A DNA stretch of 64,000 nt from a bacterium (GTDB lineage Bacteria > Patescibacteria > Paceibacteria > UBA9973 > UBA6065): assembly GCA_030680695.1 (NCBI GenBank), contig JAUXUT010000149.1, positions 62,001-126,000 of the forward strand. The letters are read 5' to 3'. This document shows positions 23,135 to 31,229 of this stretch, piece after piece. Position 1 is the first letter of the stretch; the number at the start of each line of letters is the position of its first letter. Position numbers and translations under genes: made by a program. Under the pieces are notes generated by a model. That model was not told where the DNA came from and did no database searches. It was given only the letters and a program-made list of their open reading frames with translations.

Positions 23135-23889
23135 AGTTTTATTGCTTTTAAATTTGTTAATTTTCCCCATCTAGTAATTGCTGTCTGCACATACTCTGGA
23201 TCAAGCTCAATAGCGATGCATACTCGCTTGGTCTGCTCGCATGCCAAGAGGCATGTCCCAGAGCCAAGGAAGGCATCGTAAACAACATCGCCAATGCGAG
23301 TGCTGTTCAGAATCAAATGCCGTATCAATGGCACAGGCTTGGTCGTCGGGTGGAACGGGCTTTTGTTAGGCTTTGGATGAACGATGACGCTCTTATCCTT
23401 CGATTTCAGGAACTCGTGCGTGCCGTACCAACCGTATGCGATAAGTTCGTGCATCGGTGCGTAATCCATTCTTCCGACGACTGCTTGGGTTTTCACCCAC
23501 ACGATGAGTTGAGCAAACTTGCATCCAATACTTTTCATTCCATCTCGCAAAGCAAATATCATCTTGTCCGAGTTGAAGATGTAGAGGGCGTTCTTCTTTT
23601 CGAGGAATGGTGTGACTGCTCCGAGCCAGTCCTCGGTGAATTTTTTGTATTCTTCGTCAGATTGTAGATGATCGTTCTCGATCTTCTTGTCTTTCAACAG
23701 TGCTTTGAAATTCTGCTTGCTTTCGGCAACGGCGACACCGTACGGAGGATCGGAAATAATGGCTTTGATTTTGTGTTTGCCTACAACTTTTGCAACAAAC
23801 TCCTTGTCTCTCGAATCGCCACAAGCAATCACATGTTCGCCTAACTGAAAAATGTCCCCAATCTTAATTGAGTTTAGTGACTTTTTCAT
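23131..23889 (-). CDS. DNA adenine/cytosine-N4 methyltransferase
   Basis: The product has 252 residues from the ATG at 23889, which overlaps the upstream gene by 26 bases in another frame. The catalytic motif IV is DPPYGVAV (near residue 48), and motif I (DAFLGSGTCLLACEQTKR) comes later, so the order is that of beta-class N6_N4_Mtase proteins. VIVHPKPNKSPFHPTTKPVP is the usual segment before motif X. There is no cognate restriction gene. In this operon it most likely protects element DNA or marks it for packaging. Confidence 0.88.
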   Translation of the reverse strand: MKKSLNSIKIGDIFQLGEHVIACGDSRDKEFVAKVVGKHKIKAIISDPPYGVAVAESKQNFKALLKDKKIENDHLQSDEEYKKFTEDWLGAVTPFLEKKNALYIFNSDKMIFALRDGMKSIGCKFAQLIVWVKTQAVVGRMDYAPMHELIAYGWYGTHEFLKSKDKSVIVHPKPNKSPFHPTTKPVPLIRHLILNSTRIGDVVYDAFLGSGTCLLACEQTKRVCIAIELDPEYVQTAITRWGKLTNLKAIKL

Positions 23890-25150
23890 GTGGTGTGATT
23901 TGCTTAAAGCGGTTGATAATGAGCTGGCAGAATATCGGCTCCATCTCACAGAGATAAGCTGTGCGTTTCAGTTGTTCGCATGCAGACAGGATGCTTCCTG
24001 ATCCGCCTGTAACGTCGAGAACAATATCGCCAGGTCTTGAACACCTACGCAATGCCTTTTCGTGAAGTGTTGGTGGTTTCTGGGTAGGATGTGCGTACTC
24101 TTGAGAAGGTAGTCGCTTCACAAGCCAGATGTTAAGCATGTCCGAGATATCCTCAACTAATCTGTTGCCAGTCGTGGTTTCCTTGTTCAGGACTTCATTG
24201 AGATTCTTAACTTTGTCAGAGAGATATGGCTTGCCACGAGTTCCGTATACGCAGTATTCAGTGACTTTGTTGAAAGCAACTTGCGGTGTTGGGGAAGCGT
24301 TGTCTTTGACCCAGAGACACAGTCGTTTGGAATCAGTGCCGAGTTCTCTGTACAGTTCCTGAAAAAGCCAGACATATCGCTCGTCGCACCAGAAGAAAAC
24401 GTGAGCGTCTGGTTTGGTCACGCTCAATGCATTTTGGATAAGTGCCTTTGCGAATGTTTTGTATTCATCATCAGTCTTGCTGTCGTTTGTAGTTCCGCCA
24501 TACTTCGCCTTGTTGCCGACTCCTTTGTCGTATGAGAGTCCAATGTTATATGGTGGATCTGTATTAATCATGTCTGCAAGATTTCCGTCCATGAGGAACT
24601 TGATCATGCTCTGATCTGTCGAATTGCCGCAGAGCAATCGATGACGACCGAGCGCGAAGTAGTCGCCGAATTTAATATCAGTTTCCTTTATCTTCTCCAG
24701 TTCTTTTTCCTCGTCGAAGTTGTCATCTGTCACTTCGAGATTGTCATCGAATATATTTGTCAGATCGCCTGAATCAAATCCTGCCGTAAGCAAAGTGTCG
24801 ATATCGAAGTCGCTTGCGAGGATTTCCCAATCCCAAGAACCGCCAGAGCGATTGCTTGTAAGTAAGTACTGCTTGAACTCCATGACTGATAATTTTCTAT
24901 TGGGAATACGGACTTCGATTTCTTCCTCTCCTCGACCCATGAGTTGTAGTGCCTTAATGCGCTGATGACCTGCGACTATCTTTCCGTCTGTATTTATTGC
25001 AGGCAGCTCTGCAAGATTGAACTTCTTGAGGGATTCCTTTAAATCCTCCATCTGCTTGTCAGTGATCTTCCTCGGATTCTTCTCGTATGGAAGCAGATCA
25101 TTGACTCTGCGTTTTTCGGTGCGCCACACCAGTGGTTCTAATTTGGACAT
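23864..25150 (-). CDS. ParB-like nuclease domain fused to DNA methyltransferase
   Basis: The 428-residue protein opens with a ParB/sulfiredoxin-like domain (VNDLLPYEKNPRKITDKQ, INTDGKIVAGHQRIKALQL, ~16-70). It continues with a linker and an N6_N4 methyltransferase (FALGRHRLLCGNSTD, DPPYNIG at 198-204, HPTQKPPTLHEKALRR, DVTGGSGSILSACEQL). This fusion is common in tailed phages and prophages, where it modifies phage DNA. It is the first gene of the minus-strand packaging operon and has a long upstream non-coding region. Confidence 0.93.
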   Translation of the reverse strand: MSKLEPLVWRTEKRRVNDLLPYEKNPRKITDKQMEDLKESLKKFNLAELPAINTDGKIVAGHQRIKALQLMGRGEEEIEVRIPNRKLSVMEFKQYLLTSNRSGGSWDWEILASDFDIDTLLTAGFDSGDLTNIFDDNLEVTDDNFDEEKELEKIKETDIKFGDYFALGRHRLLCGNSTDQSMIKFLMDGNLADMINTDPPYNIGLSYDKGVGNKAKYGGTTNDSKTDDEYKTFAKALIQNALSVTKPDAHVFFWCDERYVWLFQELYRELGTDSKRLCLWVKDNASPTPQVAFNKVTEYCVYGTRGKPYLSDKVKNLNEVLNKETTTGNRLVEDISDMLNIWLVKRLPSQEYAHPTQKPPTLHEKALRRCSRPGDIVLDVTGGSGSILSACEQLKRTAYLCEMEPIFCQLIINRFKQITPHEKVTKLN

Positions 25151-25863
25151 ATATTTTCTTCGTTATTAATAATGGGCACAGTATGCGTTCTTAATTCGAG
25201 CAGAAGTGTAGGAATTGCTTTTCTGCTCTTGGCACTATGGTAAATCCCAAAAAGTGACAAATCGTGGTGCATTACTTTTGCCTCCTACAATGCTACTCGT
25301 GAAAAAATGCAAAAAGGTGTGCATTACTTTCGCCACCCAGAATCGTATGCTGGCCAACGCATCCAATTAGTGGGTATTGAAATCGTATCGGGCCAAAAGC
25401 CTCCTGTCTGGGGGAATTACCTGGCAAGAAATAGATATAAAAATTAGTCCAGTGATCCTCTGAAAATATGCAAAATCAAAATGGCACACTGCTTTGGCAC
25501 AGTGTGCTGTTTCAATACCTCTAAAATACCCTTATGTGGCTTGGTGGATGATATCTAAACCGCCTTGCAAACACTCATTTGAAACACTGCCCCTGCGTGT
25601 GCCAAATTGTGCCAATTTGGAAAAACTAGACCCCGACCCACGAACTTCAAATTGGTCAGTCCGAATATGCTAAAATACCCTTACAAGGTCTTACTTGTGG
25701 GGTACTTAACCCACGATGCCCGCTACAAAAACTTTCTTTCGGAGTGTCCCAGGTACGTCGACTCTCACCTGAAAACAACATCCCAATCCAGCGTCACAAT
25801 CTCAGATGGCTTCGGAACCAGATGTGGACAGGTTTTACCACTACCACACGTTATACTTACCTT
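25151..25863. promoter_or_regulatory. Long non-coding control region and island end
   Basis: About 700 bases hold no convincing gene. Visible are a direct repeat of the form GGTG(T)GCATTACTTTyGCC (near 25263 and 25314), a hairpin GGCACACTG-ctttgg-CACAGTGTGC near 25482-25507, and a repeated CTAAAATACCCTTA (near 25523 and 25670). CGACCCACGAAC near 25632 also occurs at 11488. The att-like repeat copy 3 closes the region at 25720-25746. It probably contains the promoter of the ParB-methyltransferase operon. Confidence 0.45.
25720..25746 (+). repeat. att-like direct repeat, copy 3 (right island end)
   Basis: CCGCTACAAAAACTTTCTTTCGGAGTG is identical to 1693-1719 and 2657-2683, then diverges (TCCCAGGTAC against ACCCGAGTAC). 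It marks the right end of the AT-rich accessory region: the following genes are visibly more GC-rich. Confidence 0.75.
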
Positions 25864-26247
25864 ATGAAAAACAAATACGTAGACGGATTCTTGCTTGTCA
25901 TCCCAAAAGACAAGGTCGCCGAATATAAGAATATGGCTGAGCTGGGAAGGTAAGTATGGATGAAGCACGGGGCGCTGGATTACAAGGAATGCATGGGAGA
26001 CGATGTGCACCCTAAAGGCATGGGCATGAAGCCTCGTTCATTCATGAGCGCCGCAGATGCGAAAGACGATGAAACGGTCTGGTTCTCGTTCATAGTATTC
26101 AAGTCGCGCGAACATCGTGACGAGGTCAACGCGAAGGTCATGAGTGACCCTGCCATGAACGATCCAGAGATGAAGAACATGGCGATGCCGTTCGACGCGA
26201 AACGCTTCTGCTACGGCGGCTTTCAAGTTGAAGTAGGTTCAGAATAA
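25864..26247 (+). pseudogene. DUF1428 protein interrupted by an in-frame TAA
   Basis: MKNKYVDGFLLVIPKDKVAE and, after the stop at 25951-25953, VWMKHGALDYKECMGDDVHP, DETVWFSFIVFKSREHRDEV, MPFDAKRFCYGGFQV are in the same frame. They align with the DUF1428 (YbaA-like) pattern over its whole length. The stop falls where the family has a small or basic residue before VWxxHGALDY. It may be a true nonsense mutation, a sequencing error, or two separate reading frames. It is the first chromosomal gene beyond the island. Confidence 0.75.
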
Positions 26248-26283
26248 GCGGCCTATCACGGCCCAATCTGCTATTATCAATCG

Positions 26284-28131
26284 GTGAGCGACCAACCGAC
26301 ATATAGACACGCATTTTTCGAGATAACGCCTCTTCCTGACAAGGCTGTGTCAGTCATGTCGTCTCGCACAGGGAAGCAGGCGGTGCTTTCGCCGCGAGAA
26401 GCCGGCATACTCTTGTCCTGCAGCTCGTTCGACACCATCGACACCCACGCGCTGTCATATGCTGCCAAATTCGGGTTGCCTGAAGGATTCGTGCGCGAAT
26501 CGCTTTCCCTGTTCGTCGATCAGGGCTTCCTCGTGAGCAAATCGGAGTTCGTGGAGGCGATACGTCAGAACGTGGCGTCCGCAGGCATAGTCCCCGAAGA
26601 CGCAGCATCCGAAGCTATAGGCGTCATCGCTATCCCGACAACCGACCGGCCCGATGAACTATCTCGATGTATCGCGAGCATCCTGCGCAATCTTTCCGCG
26701 CATGGTCGGACACCCCTGATCGTCATCGCGGACGGCTCTGTGGGCGAATCTCTCGAGACGAATAAGCAAGAGGTCGCGAGGTTCAAAGGTATGTACGCGG
26801 GCGAGATCCTGCATCTCGACCTTGATACGCGAGAAAAGATGGCCGAACGCCTCGCTAAGGCGAGCGGCGTAGACAGTTCGCTCGTCAGATACGCGATCTG
26901 CGGCGAGGGCGACACATCGATCAGGACCGGGGCCCTGCGCAACGCCGCTCTTCTGTCTGCGGCCGGTAAGAAGATGATCTTCGTAGACGATGACGTCATA
27001 TGGGACCTCCATGTCGCCCCTGGATCAGAAGGCCTCGCACCGGTCGAACGCCTCGCCCTCACAAGCGCTCCTCCGCGGCAGACGTGGATATTCGATTCGT
27101 ACGACGAGGCGACGGCGACTTTCCCGAAGGTCGAGCTCGACTATCTCGCCGCGCACGAAGCATTGCTCGGCAAACGCGCCGCAGGCGCAATCGCCTCTGC
27201 GGTCGCCGAATCGTCGTTCATCGACGAGCCCGGCGCATGTTCCGATTCATTCGTCCGCAAGCTCGAAGCTTTGCCGCGCGATGACGGAATGGTAGTCACA
27301 ACTTATTCCGGCGCTGTCGGGCATTCATGGATGCGCGTCCATGCCCCGACCATGACATATGGGCCGAAAGGGGATCATCACATCTGGTCTTCTGACGAAG
27401 AGACGTACAAGAAAAGAAGGAAGAGCCCGTTCATCGGACGCGTGTCCGAAGGATACGCCCTGTATGACGGACCCAACTGCGTGTCGTTCAATATGGGCAT
27501 CGACGCGCGGGAAGAGGTCCCGCCCTTCACCCCGACCTATCGGAGCCAGGATGCTGTGTTCGGATATGCTCTCTACTGGGCGCGTCCGTGCGATTGGAAC
27601 GGCTTCGTCCCAGTCCTTGTCGAGCATCGACGGCACGAGGAACGCGCGCCGCGAACAGACCCTGTCGAGTCGTTCACAACCGTTGGTAAGATGGTCATCC
27701 ATGCACTATCCGCAGTGCGCAAATCCCTCATCGAGCAGGGCCGACCGGCCACTTTGGCACATATGGGCATGGAATTGTCGCGCATGGCGCGAGAAGATAG
27801 AAAGACTCTGATACAGGCAACAGAGAAAGAATGCGCCCGCAGACTCTATGGATTCGCGGAATATTGTCGGTCGATAGCCTCTCAGCACCCCGAAGGGCCA
27901 GCATATTGGCAGGCAGGGGTCGAGGCCGCAAAGCTCAAAGCGCAGGGTCTGGGTGACGATATAGGCAAAGCTCCGATCTTCTGGGATGTGCCAGAATGGG
28001 CGAAGCAGCAGAGAAGCGCCTGGAACAGCTTTGCGGATGTGTTTGGACGCTATGGCGAGCTTCTCGCGGCGTGGCCGGCGATATTTAGCTCAGCTCAGAG
28101 CACGAACCGGCATAGTTTCCCTGGGCGCTAG
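26284..28131 (+). CDS. Large glycosyltransferase with an N-terminal PqqD-like region
   Basis: This 615-residue protein starts at a GTG 7 bases past a TGCTATTAT extended -10, so it may be translated from a leaderless mRNA. Residues ~1-95 hold a short beta stretch then LSPREAGILLSCSSFDTIDT and a winged-helix-like tail, resembling PqqD/RRE-type peptide-binding modules (tentative). Residues ~110-450 look like a GT-A fold: GVIAIPTTDRPDELSRCIAS, GALRNAALLSAAGKKMIFVD, DDDV (metal-binding), and later GPNCVSFNMGID. The C-terminal part is helical. A family name is not certain. Its 3' end overlaps the convergent pilin gene by 47 bases. Confidence 0.7.
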   Translation: MSDQPTYRHAFFEITPLPDKAVSVMSSRTGKQAVLSPREAGILLSCSSFDTIDTHALSYAAKFGLPEGFVRESLSLFVDQGFLVSKSEFVEAIRQNVASAGIVPEDAASEAIGVIAIPTTDRPDELSRCIASILRNLSAHGRTPLIVIADGSVGESLETNKQEVARFKGMYAGEILHLDLDTREKMAERLAKASGVDSSLVRYAICGEGDTSIRTGALRNAALLSAAGKKMIFVDDDVIWDLHVAPGSEGLAPVERLALTSAPPRQTWIFDSYDEATATFPKVELDYLAAHEALLGKRAAGAIASAVAESSFIDEPGACSDSFVRKLEALPRDDGMVVTTYSGAVGHSWMRVHAPTMTYGPKGDHHIWSSDEETYKKRRKSPFIGRVSEGYALYDGPNCVSFNMGIDAREEVPPFTPTYRSQDAVFGYALYWARPCDWNGFVPVLVEHRRHEERAPRTDPVESFTTVGKMVIHALSAVRKSLIEQGRPATLAHMGMELSRMAREDRKTLIQATEKECARRLYGFAEYCRSIASQHPEGPAYWQAGVEAAKLKAQGLGDDIGKAPIFWDVPEWAKQQRSAWNSFADVFGRYGELLAAWPAIFSSAQSTNRHSFPGR

Positions 28132-28603
28132 ATTGGACGCGGGCGACACCCTTGCTGTCGACGCACCAATATGTGCCGTTCGAGAGGCGAACGGACGCAG
28201 TGAAGTCCTTTCTGTCTACTGTGACGGTGCATCGTCCCGTGCCATTCGCGGTCGTAGGATAGTTGCTCGAGAGCATGAAAGAGCGGATCGAGGCGCTTGC
28301 GAACATATTCGTCGCGCATCCCATGCCTATGGTTGCGGTTGCGCCAGAACCAGATGATTCATTGCCAGCAACTGCCGGTCCGTAGGTCATCTGACCAGTG
28401 GTGTCGTAATATAGCGCTGCTGCCGCACGTAGGTTCGAGAGTTGCTGTTTGGATTTTGTGTCATTCGCCTTCTCGCGAGCGGAGCGTAGGGACGATAGGA
28501 CGACCGACGACAAGAGGCTTATAATCGATATGACCACAAGGAGCTCTATGAGGGTAAATCCGAGCACCAGCTTTCGCTTGTAGTCCTTCATTATTCTGAC
28601 CAT
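28085..28603 (-). CDS. Type IV pilin-like protein
   Basis: This 172-residue prepilin has the processing site G|FTLIELLVVISIISLLSSVV after a short basic leader; E at +5 is present. The mature part has the usual long N-terminal helix, then a beta-rich domain with two Cys pairs (CATNMF, GRCTVTV, YWCVDSKG, GSCSELS) and the TYWCVD motif shared with the pilins at 38572 and 39049. Start choice is between 28603 and 28591. It is separate from the main pilus operon and overlaps the glycosyltransferase gene tail to tail. Confidence 0.88.
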   Translation of the reverse strand: MVRIMKDYKRKLVLGFTLIELLVVISIISLLSSVVLSSLRSAREKANDTKSKQQLSNLRAAAALYYDTTGQMTYGPAVAGNESSGSGATATIGMGCATNMFASASIRSFMLSSNYPTTANGTGRCTVTVDRKDFTASVRLSNGTYWCVDSKGVARVQSSAQGNYAGSCSELS

Positions 28604-28618
28604 TGTCCTTATATACTA

Positions 28619-28871
28619 TCACAAACCGTTGTGCGCGGTCTTCATAAGCCACTTCACCCCACCAAAACAACACGGCCGGCGCTTGCCTTTTGCGAGCATA
28701 TCAATACCTTTCTTGATGCGGCGTACGCGAGTCTCGGCGAGCTTGGCCGTGACGATCCAAAGAATCCATTCCTGTCGGGCGAGCGGCGTGATGTCGTCCC
28801 ATGTTGCGTGCGCGCGGGGAAGCGGCAAGGGCCTTTTGTAGGTCTATCGGCGTTTTAGTTGGCATCTTCAT
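28619..28871 (-). pseudogene. YdeI/OmpD-associated-like small protein, frameshifted
   Basis: MKMPTKTPIDLQKALAASPR from 28871 is followed, one frame over, by TWDDITPLARQEWILWIVTA, KLAETRVRRIKKGIDMLAKG and KRRPCCF to the stop at 28619. Together they match the short C-terminal-type YdeI/OmpD-associated (bacteriocin-protection-like) pattern SPxAxxxWxxLTPxARxEFIxWI...KRRPCC. The shift lies near 28800, where two bases appear missing. The 69-residue downstream frame alone could still start at an ATG at 28828. It is likely non-functional unless the base calls are wrong. Confidence 0.65.
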
Positions 28872-28987
28872 GTCGTCATGATAGCCCACATTGCCCGTCA
28901 GCGCATATATAAACTAACGATATATATTTATTGTTTTACGATAAGTGATGTGCTAGTATAAATTCGTTATTAATTAAGCAATCAGAT

Positions 28988-29455
28988 ATGAAACGAGGCT
29001 CAACCCTTTTCTTGAAAATAGTCGTCTGCGTTCTCGCACTTATCGCGCTTGCCGTGCTTACCTTTGCCATGTGGCTCACGTATAACGTTGAGGGCGGCGG
29101 CGCAGAGTATCGCCCGATCGTCATCGGAATGTTTGTTGGCGCGATTCCATTCTTAATTGCGCTCTGGCAGTCGATGAAGCTCCTTATTCTTATAGAGAAA
29201 GGTACAGCGTTTTCTGACCTTGCGGTCGATGCTTTGAAGAAGATTAAATATTGCGGCATCGCCATAAGTATTATTGTCGTGCTCGGCTCGCCATATATAA
29301 TCGGCGTAGCCCATGAAGATGATGCCCCAGGCGTGGTCTTGATCGGACTCATCATTGCCTTCACCTCAGCTGTAATTGCGACGTTTGCCGCGCTTTTGCA
29401 AAAGCTTCTCAAGAACGTCATTGATATCAAGTCCGAGAATGAGCTCACCGTCTAA
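28988..29455 (+). CDS. DUF2975 membrane protein
   Basis: This 155-residue protein has four membrane segments (about residues 8-29, 43-62, 93-112 and 118-140) and the DUF2975 layout, including the cytoplasmic LILIEKGTAFSDLAVDALKK loop between helices 2 and 3. In many bacteria this family is paired with a YozG-like HTH regulator, as here. Its stop is 11 bases before the HTH start. Function is unknown; it may be a membrane partner of the regulator. Confidence 0.82.
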   Translation: MKRGSTLFLKIVVCVLALIALAVLTFAMWLTYNVEGGGAEYRPIVIGMFVGAIPFLIALWQSMKLLILIEKGTAFSDLAVDALKKIKYCGIAISIIVVLGSPYIIGVAHEDDAPGVVLIGLIIAFTSAVIATFAALLQKLLKNVIDIKSENELTV

Positions 29456-29465
29456 GCGAACCACT

Positions 29466-29669
29466 ATGCCCATCATCATCAACATAGACGTAATGCTCGC
29501 CAAACGAAAAATGAGTCTCACGGAACTCACAGACAAGGTCGGTATCACTATGGCTAATTTGTCGATACTCAAAAACGGCAAGGCCAAGGCGGTTAGGCTT
29601 TCGACTCTCGAGGCGATATGTAAGGCGTTGAATTGTCAGCCGGGAGATGTTCTGGAATATCGAAAGTAA
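29466..29669 (+). CDS. YozG-like HTH (Xre family) regulator
   Basis: This 67-residue protein is a single Cro/C1-type HTH: INIDVMLAKRKMSLTELTDK, VGITMANLSILKNGKAKAVR, LSTLEAICKALNCQPGDVLE. I chose the start at 29466 because the longer frame runs back into the DUF2975 gene. It is in an operon with the DUF2975 gene upstream and a membrane protein downstream, and probably autoregulates it. Confidence 0.9.
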   Translation: MPIIINIDVMLAKRKMSLTELTDKVGITMANLSILKNGKAKAVRLSTLEAICKALNCQPGDVLEYRK

Positions 29670-29682
29670 CGATTACCTAATA

Positions 29683-30219
29683 ATGGACACAAATATGTTT
29701 AATAAGAGAACTATCTTGATCACGCTCGCGCCGCTTTTGTTGCTCATCATTCCGCTCGTTGGTGTTTTCTCGAGCCAGGAGTGGCAGTGGGGTATCGAGG
29801 ACTTTGTTTTGATGGGAGTTATTCTTGTTGGTTGTGGGTTTGCGTATGCGTTCATATCAAGGTATGGAAATTTCACATATCGAGCCGCTGTTGGTATTGC
29901 GGTCGTGGCATCGTTCCTGATTGTCTGGGTGAACATGGCTGTCGGCATCATAGGCAGTGAAGACAACGCGGCGAACCTCATGTACTTTGCAGTTCCGTTT
30001 ATTGGGTTGATCGGCGCGGGCATATCGCGATTCGAGCCGCGTGGCATGTCTTGGTCTGCATTTGCCGCAGCCATAGCCGTTATCCTTATTCCAGTTATTG
30101 CCGCGTTCGGCATAGGCGTCACGTTTGAGCGGGATCTCGTGCAAATCGTTGGCCTTTCATCTTTTTTCGCGTTGCTTTATGCGGTGTCAGCATACCTGTT
30201 CAGGATGAAATTGGGTTAG
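29683..30219 (+). CDS. Multi-pass membrane protein
   Basis: The start is the ATG at 29683 (178 residues); a second ATG at 29695 is possible. Six hydrophobic segments are visible (about residues 11-28, 37-55, 64-86, 93-110, 120-138 and 150-172). No catalytic motif stands out and I do not recognise a family. It begins 13 bases after the HTH stop and is probably the third gene of that operon. Confidence 0.7.
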   Translation: MDTNMFNKRTILITLAPLLLLIIPLVGVFSSQEWQWGIEDFVLMGVILVGCGFAYAFISRYGNFTYRAAVGIAVVASFLIVWVNMAVGIIGSEDNAANLMYFAVPFIGLIGAGISRFEPRGMSWSAFAAAIAVILIPVIAAFGIGVTFERDLVQIVGLSSFFALLYAVSAYLFRMKLG

Positions 30220-30293
30220 GTAATGAGCGTCAGCAACAGCGAGGGCCCCCATTCGTGAGAACGGCCCGAGAAGTATTAACCCAACTAAACACC

Positions 30294-30446
30294 ATGCTCA
30301 GCACAATCGCCATCATCCTGCTCGTGCTCTGGTTACTCGGAGTCGTCAGCTCATACACTGTCGGCGGATTCATCCATATCCTTCTCGTCGCCGCGGTGAT
30401 TATGTTCCTGGTGCGCATCGTGCAGGGAAGGAATCCGGTCGCATAA
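30294..30446 (+). CDS. Lmo0937-family small membrane protein
   Basis: The 50-residue protein from the ATG at 30294 reads MLSTIAIILLVLWLLGVVSS, then YTVGGFIHILLVAAVIMFLV and a short basic tail RIVQGRNPVA. This two-helix layout with the TVGGFIHxLLVxA turn is the lmo0937 family. An in-frame upstream ATG (30255) would add 13 residues that the family lacks. Role unknown; family members are often stress-linked. Confidence 0.82.
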   Translation: MLSTIAIILLVLWLLGVVSSYTVGGFIHILLVAAVIMFLVRIVQGRNPVA

Positions 30447-30498
30447 TACAGGCGGCAGATTTTTTCGGACGGGACCCCGCGCATGCGGGGCTTCGTCT

Positions 30499-31197
30499 TC
30501 AGTATCCGATTGATACCAGAAGCACGTTGCGCGCGCCGCCCGAAAGGGCGGCGCGCTCCGCTTCTCGCAATGTCGCACCAGTCGTCGCTACATCATCGAG
30601 GATTATTACGTCCCGTCCGCGTACAATTTCGCATCCTTTTTTATCAGCACTCATACTCGCCCCAAAAGATCCTTTCATGTTTGCCGCACGTTCTGTTTTG
30701 TCCATCCCGACTTGGTCTTCGGTCTCGCGCGTGCGACACAGAGCATTCTCTATATATATAAATGTTCTGCCACCAGTGTTTTTTCCGTCGATTTGATCCA
30801 ATTCTCTGCATATCAGTTCGCATTGATTCCAACCACGTTCACGTCGTCGCTTTTTTGTCATCGGCATTGGTGCAAGAATAGGCAGTGATCCGTCGGGCGA
30901 CGAGGCGGCGAATCTGGCGAGATGTTCACACACCTTTATATAAGTCGCTTCTGCTAGTGTGCGCACGACACGACGATTCATATTGGTTTTTATCTCGACG
31001 ATGGCTGCCTTGGCGAGCCGTGCGCGATAGGGAAAGGCAACAACCAGACCATCAACCGGCAGCGACCGAGGCTTGGCCGATTCCTTGTCCAGCGCAATTG
31101 CCTCAATGAGGCCCTTAGGAGTCATGGACTCAAGTTCGCGCACACCTTCATAGGGCGGCATTATGCAGTCGAGTATCATTTTGAGGATGCGCATCAC
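30499..31197 (-). CDS. comF: ComF-family phosphoribosyltransferase-like protein
   Basis: ComF proteins have a phosphoribosyltransferase fold and act in competence DNA uptake and recombination. The product has 232 residues; the PRPP loop VIILDDVATTGATLREAERA lies near residues 196-215, preceded by LPILAPMPMTKKRRRERGWN, the usual PxPxxxxRxRGFNQ segment. The N-terminal zinc finger (CxxC) of canonical ComF is absent. It is divergent from pilM (33 bases apart), which fits a pilus-dependent DNA uptake role. Confidence 0.88.
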   Translation of the reverse strand: MMRILKMILDCIMPPYEGVRELESMTPKGLIEAIALDKESAKPRSLPVDGLVVAFPYRARLAKAAIVEIKTNMNRRVVRTLAEATYIKVCEHLARFAASSPDGSLPILAPMPMTKKRRRERGWNQCELICRELDQIDGKNTGGRTFIYIENALCRTRETEDQVGMDKTERAANMKGSFGASMSADKKGCEIVRGRDVIILDDVATTGATLREAERAALSGGARNVLLVSIGY

Positions 31198-31229
31198 GAC
31201 ATGATATACTTCATATACGAGACATTGCC

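Noticed and set aside
25951..25953. Stop-codon recoding as an explanation for the interrupted DUF1428 gene
   Set aside because: The codon is TAA, many intact genes here end in TAA, and RF2 is present; CPR recoding concerns UGA.
30474..30495. Terminator CCCCGC-GCAT-GCGGGG upstream of comF's end
   Set aside because: The stem is good but no T run follows on either strand, so termination cannot be claimed.
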